Source of the DNA: Allomyces arbusculus
Taxonomy: Eukaryota > Blastocladiomycota > Blastocladiomycetes > Blastocladiales > Blastocladiaceae
Assembly: GCA_027604705.1 (NCBI GenBank)
Contig: JADHYV010000030.1
Coordinates: 186,001 to 250,000, forward strand
DNA: 64,000 bases
Direction of reading: 5' to 3'
Of the stretch, positions 22,701 to 34,573 are shown piece by piece; within the stretch, counting starts at the first letter, position 1; the number at the start of each line of letters is the position of its first letter. The notes under the pieces were generated by a model. That model did no database searches. It was given only the letters and a program-made list of their open reading frames with translations, and had not been told where the DNA came from. Made by a program: the position numbers and the translations under genes.

Positions 22701-25345
22701 TCAGCACGATCCTGCCCTAGCCTTGGCGTTCATATGAGCCGACGCTCGCCTGGTGTCGGACTTAACCTTGCAGTCCCTGCTCCCGTCAGCACGGATGTCG
22801 ACCAGGTGTGAGACGCGCCGCGCAGTACTTTTTGTAGTCTCACTGTCAGAAACTAGGCTGCTGTGCTGCGCGTGCCTCACTGATTCAGCGCCGTTTATGC
22901 GGTTTGGGAGTGCCCGGAGACCACTGGGGAGACAGTTATGGCGGATGGCGATGTCTTCTTTACTGCAAGGTAATAAAACCAGGTCAAATGACACATGCTG
23001 ATTCTCTTCCAGGGCGTAATCCAGGCCGCGCAATTCGACCGCAAAGAACGCGACTGCGTCGACGATCGGGACCAACTACAACCCGCGCATGTCAGTTCCA
23101 ACCGAGTCTCCCTCGCTTTAGACAATCCAAAACGTACCCAAATCGGCCCCGGGAACCCATTGATGCGAAGCCTGTCCAAGACCAGCGCCGACGGGAAATG
23201 AAAGCCCGTGGTCAGGTGCGCGTGCACCGTCGTCTTGAGCGGGAGCAGCACGTGCCCCATGAAGTCCACGAGGCCTTCATCGATCGCGTACATGCTGAAC
23301 GAGAATGGCGATAATGCAAGAAGGAAAATTGCAGGACCTCGATCAGGGCACCGCCGTGAACCCTCGAGCTGCGGCCAACGATGTGCGGCAAGATCGTGAC
23401 CGCGCACTTGCTAAAGATACAATATATGAGTGGGACCAATTCCCTGCACCTTCTCCACCCGGTGGTTCAAACGGCAAACACGAGTGAGGTGCACCTCCCA
23501 AATTGCCACCATCACGACATGCCCGCGCAGCGTCGTCGGGTCCAGAACCACCTCGGTGATCACGCCCAGGCCGTTGAGCGCGTCCGTGAGCACCGCCTGC
23601 CATCGCCCATACTGCGGCGTGCGGGACGCGCGCAACGCAATCTTGAATGCCGCTGATCCGGGCACCGCATTGTAGGTCGGCAGCTGAGCCCTAGCATGGT
23701 CAACAAATTGGTACGGCAGGTGCCACGTCCGTACTGTTGCGGCTGTGCCGGCACCGTCGTTGCCTCTTGCGGCTATCCTGGGACGGCGAGGGCAACCGGG
23801 ACGCACGCCGGCGGCTTGACGCGGGCGAGCGGGAGCGCGATGCGTGCCGGCGCGAAGACCGGGAACGCGAGCGCGATTCGGAGCGCGACTGTGATGGCAG
23901 TGAACTGGACCGAGACCGCGGACGACCGCGTGACATTGCGCGGGACCTGGACCTTGACCTCGATCGCGACTCATACCGCGAGCTCTGGCGAGACCGACGG
24001 CGGCTCCGGGACCGTGACGTCGTGCTGGACCGCGATTGCGACGGTGTCCGTGACCAGTGCCGATCGGTGCGGTGCAGCGACCTTCCACTGCGTGATCGAA
24101 GGTAGTGCGAGGATCGCGACCGCGACCGTGTTCGAGCCGTCGATGGTGATCGGGCCCAGTTGGTTTCGCGGATCTGTGACCCACGCCCGGCGGTCGTCGA
24201 TCGCAATCGAGAGCGGCCCCGAGAACGCGTGCGGTGGTGGGAGGGTGAGCACCCGGAACGAGATCGTGAGCAGCGTGACTGCAATATCGACGGCGAGGGT
24301 GCACGTGGCGCGTGGGGAGACGGAGCCCGCGAATCTTGATGGAACGTGCGTGCGGGAGAAGTTGCGCACGATGAGCGTGCCAGCGTTGCCGAGAGAGAAC
24401 CGACAAGAGGTGGTTTGCTCGGCAGGTCCGCTGTGGGTGCGGTCGTGAGCTCGACGTTCACGTCAGGGTTCACGTCAGGTGGAGAGGATGCCGGCGCGGG
24501 CGCTGGAGCGACGAGGGAAACTGCGCCATTCTCGTCGTGCACGCCAGCTTGGCATGTCAATGACGGTTGCGTTTGCATGCGGGGAGAGTCGACGGATAAG
24601 TTTCGCTAATTTTTGCGGAGCGGCGCGCCTTTTCGCACGATGTTAGCCTCTTGTTCAAATGCGCGAGCAAGGCATCCAAAGGCGGACGAAAGAGGGTACC
24701 CTGCGCGCCAACGTCGGTTCCCGCACTGCCCTCAGCGTCGGGAGTTGACGACAGCTCCACGAAATTGTGCCGCACGACGCGTTCCACGACCACAACCCCG
24801 TCGACGCCATCCAATGGCACACGGCCCGCGTCAATGTGAGTGTTAGCACCAAGCGTCGGAGTACGCGTTGCGGAATTTCAAGTCGGCGTGTCCGCGCCGC
24901 GCCCGTCGTCGCCGATGCTGAGCTGAAAGCACCATGCTCTCCCGTCCTGCGTCAAGCTGGTTGGTTCTGGTGCTGCGAATGGCGATGCCGCGGATTCAGG
25001 GACTTGCGTTTTCTCTTCAGCGATCGCCAGTCCTCGCGGCTCCTCCTTGAGCCGCTGCAAGGTCAGGTGCGTGTCGCAAGCAGGCACAAATGACGGGAAT
25101 CGCACCAGCCTGGCGCACTTGCCGGGCCAGCTGGTCAGCGAGAGTGATGACGGTGCGGATCAGGAGCAGGCCAGCAGCCGAGAACGGGTAGGTCGTGTCG
25201 ACGGGAGCATCGAGGGGTGCAATTGGCGCGCCAGATTAGCTGTGTACGACAAACGGCCCATGGATCGCCACGTGCGGTGCCGGCACCAGCTGATGTTGCA
25301 ACGGCAGGCGCTTGATGAAAACGGAGCATGGCATTCATGTCAAAT
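22701..25345 (-). pseudogene. Decayed SR-like gene, copy i of the local family
   Basis: Pieces of the family architecture occur in order on the minus strand. At 25.34-25.08 kb is the N-module (DMNAMLRF, then AIHGPFVV, then TYPFSAAGLLLIRTVITLAD), split between frames with a stop inside. At 24.58-23.70 kb is a 292-codon open frame dominated by RS/SR dipeptides. Then come an RRM1-like part (RTPQYGRWQAVLTDALNGLG, 23.65-23.45 kb) and RRM2-like parts at 23.3-22.7 kb (GFPGPIWVRFGL; VDAVAFFAVELRGLDYALEE). The splice acceptor present before the N-module in copies ii, iii and v is missing (AAT in place of AG). I read it as a host gene copy in decay, but with undetected introns a functional gene cannot be excluded. 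Confidence 0.5.
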
Positions 25346-25966
25346 TATTTACGTGCAATAGAAGCAAGTCAAGCGCAAGCGTCGGTGGGGACGCGTGGTG
25401 AGAAGCGGCATGCTGGCGGGGCAGTCCAGGGTCGCATGAGACTTTGAATTTCGTGAGATGCAAACGTTTTCGTCGTGATTCATGGTGTAAATGCTTGAGT
25501 GACGGGTCGGAGGCGGCAGCGCTGAGTGCAGCAGCTTGAGCGCAGGTGCTGTGATTCGAAGCTCAATGTTGTTAGCTCAATGTTGTGAGAGTGGAACATG
25601 CCAGAGTGGGCCCATGCAGGAACCCGCACGAACTTGAGGCTTCACTTTCCCACAACTGGTATTCTGCTCCGCTCCTGGCTGGCCACCGACCACCGACCAC
25701 CGACCACGCAGATCTGGGCCGCGTTGTATAGCTCTGACACGAACGAGAACTGTTTCAAACTCGAACAAGCGCGGCGCCAACAAGACAACTCATTCGATGT
25801 GACGAGCGTTAAAATGGAACGATAACCTAACCCCGATCGAGACATGAGCCATTTTACAAGTTGCAACAAGCCAGTCGCTCTGGGTGCATGTTGCGAGTTG
25901 CGTGGGTGGCAAGAAGACCTGAACCGTTCCAGATTATCCTTCAACAAGATCAGTTGCCGCAACATC
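25346..25966. other. Intergenic stretch, divergent
   Basis: 620 bp between the SR-like copy i (minus) and the mitochondrial membrane protein (plus). It contains a short CCACCGA tandem near 25.68 kb and no supportable gene. Confidence 0.45.
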
Positions 25967-26971
25967 ATGTTCCGCCTGTGCTCGACTTTACGATTCTGGA
26001 CCGGCTTCCACCGCACTACGTTCAGCTCCGCGCGTCCTTACCTGACCAAGTCAACGTCCGCGACCCGCACGGTGCCGACCAGCTCGTCCACCCCACCCCC
26101 GCTGACTGGATGGCGCAAGTATGCGGTAGAGGTATTGGATTACGATCTCTTTCAGCAATGACCGGCCCCCGTGCCGGCCAGGAACCTATGCCGGGTCAGC
26201 GACATATTGCCCCAACCGCGCCTTGGTGCCGACCGCACGGGTAGAGAGTAAGGCCAACGACCCAGTGAACAGAATTGAACTGATTCCCTGCTGTTTTCTC
26301 TCGTGATCCCAGTTCAAGCAGAAGCCGGGGAGTCATTTGTACGCGTTCATCATGGAATCCGTTTGCCGACGAAAATTTTGACCCATTTTTTCGATTGTCT
26401 AGAACTGGTACTGCTGCGAAGAGTCCTTTGCATTTGTTGTGACGCTGCGCTGACTGCTCGATGTCACCGACCACCGCTCTCTCATCGGCCCGCTACAGCC
26501 TTCCTCGTCCTCCATGAGTTGACGGCCGTCGTCCCTCTCCCGATCGTGTACTACGGCCTGACCTGGGCTGGGCTGAGCGTGCCCGTGCCTGATTCACTTC
26601 TTGAGGGTGCGGAGACTGATGTCGCTTCGAGGGTTTCCGCGACGCTGACCCGCCCTCGTTGCGAAAACAGAGAGCAACGCCAAGATCCGCCGTGTAATCA
26701 AGTACTACGGGTGGGACATTGAGCCCAACTCGCAGGCCATGGTCAACATGGTCGCCGCCTACGCGATTGTCAAGGCCTTAATGCCGCTGCGCCTCGCTGC
26801 AAGGCACGTCCCGTATTCGATCAAATTACAGCCGAGATTCACGCCCTCTCACTCCACCGCTCTCGCTGACGTAGTGTGGCCATGACACCTGGACTTGCGC
26901 GCATCATGGATCGTGCGCTTCATCGTGTTCGCCAGTTTCGCCACGCGTCGCCATCGGGGCCCAGCCCATGA
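25967..26971 (+). CDS. Small mitochondrial inner-membrane-type protein (FAM210/DUF1279-like)
   Basis: The N-terminus MFRLCSTLRFWTGFHRTTFS with SSARPYL is a classical mitochondrial presequence. A short exon reads FKQKPGSHLYAF. Exon 26499-26606 reads AFLVLHELTAVVPLPIVYYG. Exon 26671-26803 reads IKYYGWDIEPNS and MVNMVAAYAIVKALMPLRLA. Exon 26875-26971 reads VAMTPGLARIMDRAL and the stop. The AYAIxKAxxPxRxxxxxxxTPxxAR pattern is that of DUF1279-type membrane proteins. The 26804-26874 intron has a GC donor (AG|GCACGT). The junction between the FKQKPG exon and 26499 does not keep phase with any donor I can find, so that part of the model is open (or holds a one-base error). Function unknown. Confidence 0.6.
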
Positions 26972-27196
26972 TTCACAGCAATAGAGAGTCGTTCAATCTT
27001 GAGCGGCATGTTCCCGAGGCTGCTCTCCACCTCGTATAATCCTGGTTCTGGCTTTCGCTCGACGAGGGGAGAAAGAAGAGGGGGGGGAGGGGTGGGTGGG
27101 GGGCAATGTCCTTCCGCATCTTGTTTCCGTCTAGGTAACCACTTCCGTTTGCAAAATGGAACAGCCTCCCGCTTCGGACATGACAACAGAAATATT

Positions 27197-29393
27197 CTAC
27201 AGGCCGCCACACCCACTCATTCCCGTACTGCACAGACTCCACGCTGCACCGCACCCCGCAGGTGCGTATGCCCCACACGTCGCCACACCGCCCACCGTGT
27301 TGCCCAGGTCCGGGAACCCGAGACCCGCGCACACGGCGTCCGAAAAGTAGCTGGACGTGACGGCACACGAGCTGTAAAAGTACGCCGGCAGAACGCGCGG
27401 ATCCAGCCGCGAGTCGTCGTGACTCGTGGCCGCATTGGTCGACTTTGAGGCACGCTCCTTGGCCGAGCCCGAGGCGATATTGACGCCGGGCCGAGGGCGG
27501 AACGCAAACGCGTTGCGCAAGTGCAACGGTGTGACTGCCGCGGCGGGGAGAGCCACACACCCGCCCTGCTCATTGACGGCCGACCGATGCTTGGACGCGC
27601 GCCGCATCAGCAGCGGGAGCATGACTGGCGCCGCGACGGTCGCGGTCGCGACTTTGGTGGGCGTCCAAAAAGTTCGGAATGCAGCGTCGCACGCGTACGG
27701 CTCGCCAAACATTTCGGACCACACGTGCGCCGTCTTAGTGAACCCTTCCTTGAGCCGAGGTGACTCGATCGTGTCGGCGTGGTTGAGCACCGCGCCAAGC
27801 TTGTCGAGCGTGTAGGCCGCGTACCGTTGTGGGTGCAGCTGGTGCGTGTGCCACGCCAGGTCAATGTCGAGCGTCGGGACCATGAACATGCCCTTGTGCT
27901 TGGCGAGCATCAGCATGGGCTTGTGGTACCGGACCGTGGCCTGCGTCGCGATCCGGCGCGTGCGGTCCGAGTACTCAGTCGCGGCCATCTTGCGCGTAAA
28001 CTCGCGCTGTCGCAGCACAGCACGCACGAGATCCATGGACCACGGGCCCGTGGCAATATCGCGATAGCTCGAGAGCATGCTGCGGAACAAGTTGCCGTTT
28101 TTCAACTTGGTTTTGGTCGCGTTGAACGATGGACGCACTGCGGCCTGAGCAATCGCCTCCCACGTCAGCACCTTGCCGTCAGTACCCTCGTTGCCGCTGG
28201 CCGCGAGGAGCGGCGCCCAACTCTTGTGGCCCAAGAGCTTGTCGAGATCCGTCGCGCCATTCTCCACCGCCCACACCCGCGTCTTCGGGTCAATGTGCAC
28301 GCCAGGGAGCGCCGTGAACGGCGCGCCCTTGGTCATGGCCGACTTGATATCGTCCAGAAACCGGCGTGCCGAGACTTCATTGACCGAGAAGACAGTCGTG
28401 CACGAACCGCACTTGATCAGTTGCCCGTTGAATCGGAACCGCAAGAACGCGTCGGCATCGGGGTCAATCACCAGCGCGCATTTCGGACAGACAATGTGCA
28501 GTGGTACCGGCCCGTCAGTGATCCATGGTACCGCATTATACGGCATGGTGCGTGACACGCGCGTCGACCAGAACTCTTGCGAGACCGGGCATTCGGTGCC
28601 ACTGTTGAGAAAATGCGCCTTGATGCCCAAGTCAGGGTGAGAAAAAACGTCGACCTCTTGGTGATGCATCAAAGTCAAACAAGCGAATCCATACCATGCG
28701 CTCGAGCGGGAACGCCACGTCGAGGATCTGTGCGCCAAAAAGCCGGTTCATGTCGTCGTTGTAGCGGATCGGCGAGAGCTACACGCATCATCAGCTCCAC
28801 TGTCAGGCGTCATCACATCGCATTACATCGCAACGCAGCGCGAACCATGTGCGTGAACCAAAACATGGCCACGTCGATGGGCGGAATCGGCGGCTCAGCA
28901 ACGAGTTGTGTGTCTTCTTGAACTGCCAGAGCAAGCGCCCGCATCCATTTTTCGTAATGAATCTCGCCTCGGCACAGAAAAATGCTAGCGTGAATGTGCC
29001 AAACATGTCATGTTCAATCTCCTCCACGCGGCCAGAAGCTCCGGCATAGTGCGAAGCAAGTGACAGGTACAGATCAGCAACTTCATCGTCCGGCAACTGC
29101 ATCAACCGGAAAGCGCCGAGAAGGCGCAAATGGGCCTCGCAGCGCGCCTGCGTTACGCAGCCGTCGACAACGACGGGCGTGGCCTCGGCTTGCGTCAAAA
29201 GGACAGCAGGACCCACGTCGAAGTTTCTGACGGCCTCCGAGACGTAATTGGGCGGCGCATTGCCCGAGGAGCTGGCAGCTTGATCGATAGGTTGTGGAAT
29301 GGTTCCCCGGACAGCGGCTGCTTGCGCATATCCGGGCGGTGCCGTGGACAACGGCTCTCCCTCATCGTTTGCCAGCAAGTCGGCCGGCGCCAT
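27197..29393 (-). CDS. Glycine-rich domain-containing protein (GRDP/DUF1399), copy B
   Basis: Inverted paralogue of the gene at 42-2294. Four exons, 29393-29071, 28984-28846, 28778-28695 and 28618-27197, give 655 residues. Exons 2 and 3 have exactly the same lengths (139 and 84) and phases as in copy A, and the exon 4 start aligns (AHFLNSGTECPVSQEFW against ARQIHQGTWCKTSHDFW). Motifs: FWFTHM|LSPIRYNDDM, CPKCALVIDPDADAFLRF, GSCTTVFSVNE and DLAWHTHQLHP. The core from PYNAVPW to about CVALP is highly similar to copy A, while the first exon and the tail differ. The tail lacks the long Gly-repeat and ends TGMSGCGGL. Both copies therefore look intact. The start at 29393 is the first ATG in frame. 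Confidence 0.85.
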
Positions 29394-30249
29394 CGGTTCA
29401 ATGTTTTCGGATCGGGACACTTGGATCGGTCGTGAAGTGCACACTTGTACTTCGTTGGTTCAAGTTGCAGCCGCTGTGGTGAGGAGGAGGTGCGACAACA
29501 AAGCTGGAGCGAGAAATAATCCAGTGCTCAAGACTCTTCACAGCACGGTAGGCTCGACTGTGCGTCCAGTCCAATAACAAGCTGATGCACGTCGATGCAT
29601 GCCTGTCGCTGCCGCCAGCCGTTGTCACACGTGCCCGGACCTTGGGCGCGCGCGCCTGTGGGGGTGGAGGTCCACGGCATGTTGCAGGGTGGCGTAAAAC
29701 CGACGCCATGCAGCACCCAAACACAGCCAATGCGGCGACTGTGGCGAACCCTGTGGAGTGCGGTATGAATCATGCAGCAGAAAGAATATAAATATTTACT
29801 TGTAATTGTGCCCTTGACTCCTGTCTTTTCCCCTGCTCTCCGTTCACGACATGCCTCGATGAAAGCCATTGCCATTCTATTCTCGTATCGACTTCGCCCT
29901 TGCTCGATTTTGTCTTGGCAACGGCCCATGCTTCGCACTTGTTACTCCATCACAGTAGAATGAACGTTAACAAATCCTCCCTAATTGTTACTTTGACGAT
30001 AGTGTGGACCACAGCGGTGTCAAGTATCAGCACACAACCCCGCAGACTGACGCTGCTGCCAACAGAAGCGCTGTTTCCCCCCAGGAAGCATGCGCTGGAG
30101 GCAAAGTCTTGAACACACGGCCGGGTCGGCAAGGTCGGCAGCAGTCCCTCTCAGAGGGGCACACGGGTTCACGTCACTGACACTTCCAACCCCATCCCAC
30201 TCTTTAACGCGCGTGTCGCACGGAGCGCTGGTGGAGCAAGAATTTCGCG
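29394..30249. other. Intergenic stretch, locally AT-rich
   Basis: About 0.85 kb between GRDP-B and the N-module relic. It includes an A/T-rich patch at 29.78-29.81 kb (ATATAAATATTTA). No supportable gene. Confidence 0.45.
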
Positions 30250-30725
30250 AGTTCGATCAACCGCAAGCACGAACGAGCATTTTTGTTCCCGACGTGCATC
30301 CGCGTTTGCTTCGCCTTGCCGTCTTCAAGGCCAGTCCACTGCCCGCCGCTCCCAATCTGCAACATGACCCCATCGGCGCTCCACCCGGCATTGTCACCCA
30401 CATTGGCGCACCGGCCGCTTGAGAATCTGCTGGTGCGTTAATTGTGGCCATAATGGGCTCAGCGCCTGCGTCGCGCACGCGCTGGGCCAAATCGTTCGCA
30501 AGCGGGATGAGATCTGATGAGCGTGAGGGCCTCGGGGGAAAATTGCCACGTCACGTTGAGCAGCGTGTCCAGAAGCGTCGAGCCCACGAGCGACTGTACG
30601 CAGTTCATTTGGCGCCGGCGCGGTAGCAGCGGGAACCAAAACGGGACCATGGATGGCGACTTCTGGCAGCGTCACACCGTCCGCGCGCTTCCGAAAACGA
30701 AGCGACAGGTTGATCTCAAACTATG
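30250..30725 (-). pseudogene. N-terminal module of the SR-like family alone (copy ii)
   Basis: After an acceptor (gatcatag at 30726-30733) the minus strand reads FEINLSLRFRKRADG and PEVAIHGPVLV in one frame, then GSTLLDTLLNVTWQFSPEAL and LTLIRS in a second, then LAQRVRDAGAEPIMATI in a third. These align in order with the N-module of copies iii and v. No RS or RRM region follows before copy iii's tail begins. It is a truncated, frame-broken copy lying just downstream of copy iii on the same strand. Confidence 0.65.
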
Positions 30726-30982
30726 ATCCAAGATCCATGAACTTGATAGAACCGTGACTTCATGCATGTGCAGCATAATCGTGCTCACCTCAGTGAATCC
30801 GGTAGTAGTGCGAGCTCCTGCTGTTGGCGCGCTGATACTCTTACTCCCGCTGTTTATCATTGGCCACCCGGTCCATGAATAGCTTGGCAGTGTGCTTGGG
30901 GATGTTGAATGCAACAAGTTGGCCGCTGGGAGCACTGTCGCTTCGGGTTACACAGGCAGAGAGCTGATGTGGAATTGGTATG

Positions 30983-33147
30983 TCAAACGTGCTTTGTCTC
31001 AAAGTGATCGACAGCAACTTGATACTTGATTCCACAAACAACCGAAACGGGAAGCGACCGCCCACACAAAATAATCTCGGCCCTGTCACGGCCACTCAAA
31101 CAATCACGTCGCGGTACTCCTCCAGTACTTTCGCGAGATCGCGCGAGTCCCGCGCGAAAAACGCCGGCGGATTGTCGACTTTGATCAACTACGATCCGAG
31201 GAGGCACATTGTGAGCAAAAACGAGCACAAAATATCCATGGCAACTTGCCTCGCGTACCCGCAGCGGGCCCAAGGCTCCAGGCAAGGTCGTCCCGTCCAT
31301 GGCCATGATCGCGCTCGTGGATCGCGGGAAGACGGTCAGGAACCCAAACCACGACCGCTTGCCGGGCAAGGGCGACTCATCCATGAGGTCGAGGGACACG
31401 TCGTAGACGCCGCGCGCGCGTGCCGCGGCAACAAAGCCTGTAATCACTTTGTAGTAGTTGGAGTCGGTGGGCAAGTTGAGCACGACAAATATTGGCCGGG
31501 GCGTCGGGTTCCGGAATGGCTCGACAATCTGGATTCGGTGCCGGTGCCAGGATCAGCGGAACGGTTCGTGAAACATTTCAAGACGTGACGAGCGGTTGTA
31601 CCTCAAACAGGACACCGCTCAACACCACCCAACTGCACTCGACAGCGCGCTGGGCCACTCTACAAGTGGGGACGTTGTTGAGCCACCATTTTGCGCTTGA
31701 GCACCTTTGCCACTGTTCCATTCCGACGCACCGGTGCTTTTCGGCGAGGAGCATGCGCCCCGTGCCACGGTCAAAGTCCACGTCGAGCGCCAAAATGCGC
31801 GAAATGTCGCGGAATATGTGCTGCAGCATGGTCTCCCACCGATCGTTTATAGGCAGTCGCGATACACGCAGTGTCAACTCGACGCGCGAGCGGGAGGTCG
31901 GACCTGATCGTTCGGTGGTCGAATCGCGCTTGCCCAACGGTTTCCAATACCGGTCGGACATCTTGACCGGGGGTGGAGTGCGGGACCGGGAGCGCGATGG
32001 CGAGCGCGAACGCGAGCGCGACCGGTGGCGATTCAATGAGCGGTGGCGACGTGTCCGCGACCGGGAGTGACGAGACGGAGAGCGGGACTTGCCGGAGCGG
32101 TAGCGTTGCGATGGCCGCGACGTGGAGCGACGGCGTGGGGACCGCGACTTGGATCGGCGTGATGACGAGCGCGACCAGGAACGGGAGCGATGTCGGTGAC
32201 GAGATGATCGCGACCTCGAGCGCGACCGCGACCATGATCGGCGGACGCTGCTGCGCGGAGAAGAACCAGGAGGGGGCGATCTGGGCCGCGCCTTTTCGCG
32301 TGAGTGCGACCGCGGCTGCGAACAGCTGCGGTGTTGAGCAACAGGCAGTGCAGCGGTTGCCGAAGATTGGGGAAGAGTAATCAATGCGACAGACGTGGCC
32401 GCCAGTTCCTCGGGAGCCGCCACCAAATCGACATGAGACGCGGTCATTGGCGGGGCCTGGTGCTGCGGTTCCGCCGCGGCAGCTGCGGCGCATGCAGGTG
32501 CATGATCCACAGCTTGGACTCGCCACCGCAATCCTGACGCCCCGCTGCCATTCTTGGATGCAGACGGCAGGTCGACAGCAGAAGGTGCAGCGCGCATTTC
32601 GGTTGGGATCAACGAAGCGACAGGTGGGTTGAGAGCGGCAGGTGGGTTGAGAGCGGCAGGTGCAAACTGGTGATTCGAAACAATGCCGAGATGGTGCTGT
32701 CCGGCAGACAAGTACGCTGGCGGCGCAGTCCAAGACAGCGAGTTGGGTGGTGCAAACTGCATCCTCGAAATTGCACCGACTTCCTGCATCGTCGGGCCCG
32801 GATCTGCTCGCGCATTACCCGGAAAGGGTATTGCAACTGCTCCAGCTGCTTCTGCGCCTGCGGAATTCTGCTGACCGGCCGAAACGACGACGGGTGCAGC
32901 ACCGGCCTCGCGCACACACTGCGCCAGATCGTCGGTGAGTGGCATCAGCGCCCGGATGAGTGCGAGACCGGCGGCCGGGTACGGGTGAGACAGGTCCACG
33001 AGAGCGTCGAGAAGAGACTGTCCAGGAGACGGCGGCTGCGCTGATTGCCCAGCGCCGCAGCGCACGACGGTGGGCCCATGAATCGCGACTTGCGGGGGAC
33101 CACTGGCACACGGAGAGCGAAAGCGAAGGACAACATTGATGTCGAAC
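30983..33147 (-). CDS. SR-like protein, copy iii (N-module, RS domain, two RRM-like folds)
   Basis: A 495-codon open frame (33065-31578) holds GQSLLDALVDLSHPYPAAGL and ALIRALMPLTDDL (N-module), a Pro/Ala linker, and a strong RS domain of about 110 residues (SRSRSRSRSSRHRHRSRS). RRM1-like VELTLRVSRLPINDRWETM follows, and the frame runs on to SGVLFE. A 77-nt intron (gtacaacc...aatccag) then joins to IVEPFRNPTPRPIFVVLNLP and the RRM2 RNP1-like PLPGKRSWFGFLTVF, reaching 30983. Upstream, the acceptor at 33148 opens FDINVVLRF, but that segment and the following PPQVAIHGPTVV differ in frame by one base at a T4 run. Either this copy is freshly damaged or the assembly has an error there. The first exon(s) upstream of 33.15 kb were not identified. 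Role inferred as RNA binding/splicing. Confidence 0.6.
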
Positions 33148-33199
33148 TATCAAACGAGGCCATGAAAGCCAGTTTAATCAGCGACATGCAAGATGTGCC

Positions 33200-34573
33200 T
33201 CTTAGCGCCGCTTGGGCCCATACATCGCAGGTAGCCTGTTCTCCGACGTGCCCCCCACCAATTGGTGCTTGGAACAGCGGATCTGCCGTTGTTGAAGCGG
33301 TCAGACCATGGTGTGCAGCTGGTTGGTTGATGCCTGCTGGTGCTTGTTGGAATGGCCACAGAGCTGGCCAAGTCGACGGCAAGTCCATTTCCTTGATAAT
33401 CCTCGAAATTTTCCAATGCGGCAAGTTGGTCGAACAAACGACAATCAAGGCTGACGGTTGCAGGTCGGCCGCGGGCGAGGTCAGATTCGATTTTGTCATG
33501 CGTTGTTGATGTGTTAATGTGGAGTTAAATTGTGGGACGGCATCAACGAACCCGTCAATTTCTCGGACAAAACAGTGCCCCTTGGCCATTTCATTGAACC
33601 GGATCGTTGCCGCGCCATCGCAGTGTTCTGCAAGTGATCAAAGTCAAGTCAACCGGTGAAGAGAGTTCAAGGCGTCTATTTCAGTTGGGTCGGAGCTACA
33701 CGTGAGGTGAGCAAGAATGTCACAATTCGGCCTTGGAAAGTGACGCGTGGAGCATGCTGCGTGAAACGTGCAGGACTCGGCCGTGGACACGGCTGTGGTG
33801 ATGCTGTTTTGTTCTCCATGGACACGTAGGTATCAGTGATGGAAATGTCACACAATGTGCTGGGATGGACACTCTATCAGCAACAGTTAGCTCCCCCGCA
33901 AGTTACTCCATTGCAGCCCGCGTATGTTCATCAACGTCTAACACCAACAACAAATTCGTCGTATTCTTGGTGAGGTTCCTCCCCTGGCTCCACAGCCTTG
34001 GCCCTGCCGCCCTCTCCATACCGTCCAGCCAGCACTGTGTGCTGCTGCACTGCCCCAATTCGGCACACACACAACACTTGTTTCTTATGCTTCAATGCGT
34101 CAGAACGCGTCACGCAGCACGATTTCCCACTCTTCGACGGCCCACTGATGCTTATGCAATCGTCAGCTCCAGCTTGGTAGCCTCCACTCCAAGGCCGTGC
34201 TGTTCTGCAGCATGGACGATGGAGTCATGTCTGAAGCACCAGCATGCACTCTGACAACCGCAGATGCGTTGGTTACCAGGTCCAAAATCGAGAATAGCTT
34301 GAAAGTCGTTTCGTCCCAACCGTCAGCAGGAAGACCCAAGAAACACTGCGAGTGGTTGATGCATTCGGGCATCTACCCTATGGCTTTGTGAGCGTGCATG
34401 AATGGAAGGAGTGCATGGTAAATGCATGGACGCGCTCTCAGACTGCATGGCTCGCTGTTCTGGCCGCTCTTGGGATCCATCGAAGCCGTGGCTGTGACCT
34501 GTCCGTCGCGTCGGAGCGCGACAGACCGCGCACTGTTGTTTGTTGGTGTGGTTGTTTTGGTTCCTCTTCTTTT
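33200..34573. other. Stretch without a clear gene; may hold the 5' exons of copy iii
   Basis: 1.4 kb. The minus strand at 33.2-33.6 kb has open frames that could include the first exon of the SR-like copy iii, but no homology to other copies supports any one of them. From 33.6 to 34.57 kb I see nothing. Confidence 0.35.

Noticed and set aside
23696-24448. Plus-strand frames with DRERD-type dipeptides
   Set aside because: Antisense of the RS domain of SR-like copy i; RS repeats read as charged or hydroxyl repeats on the other strand.
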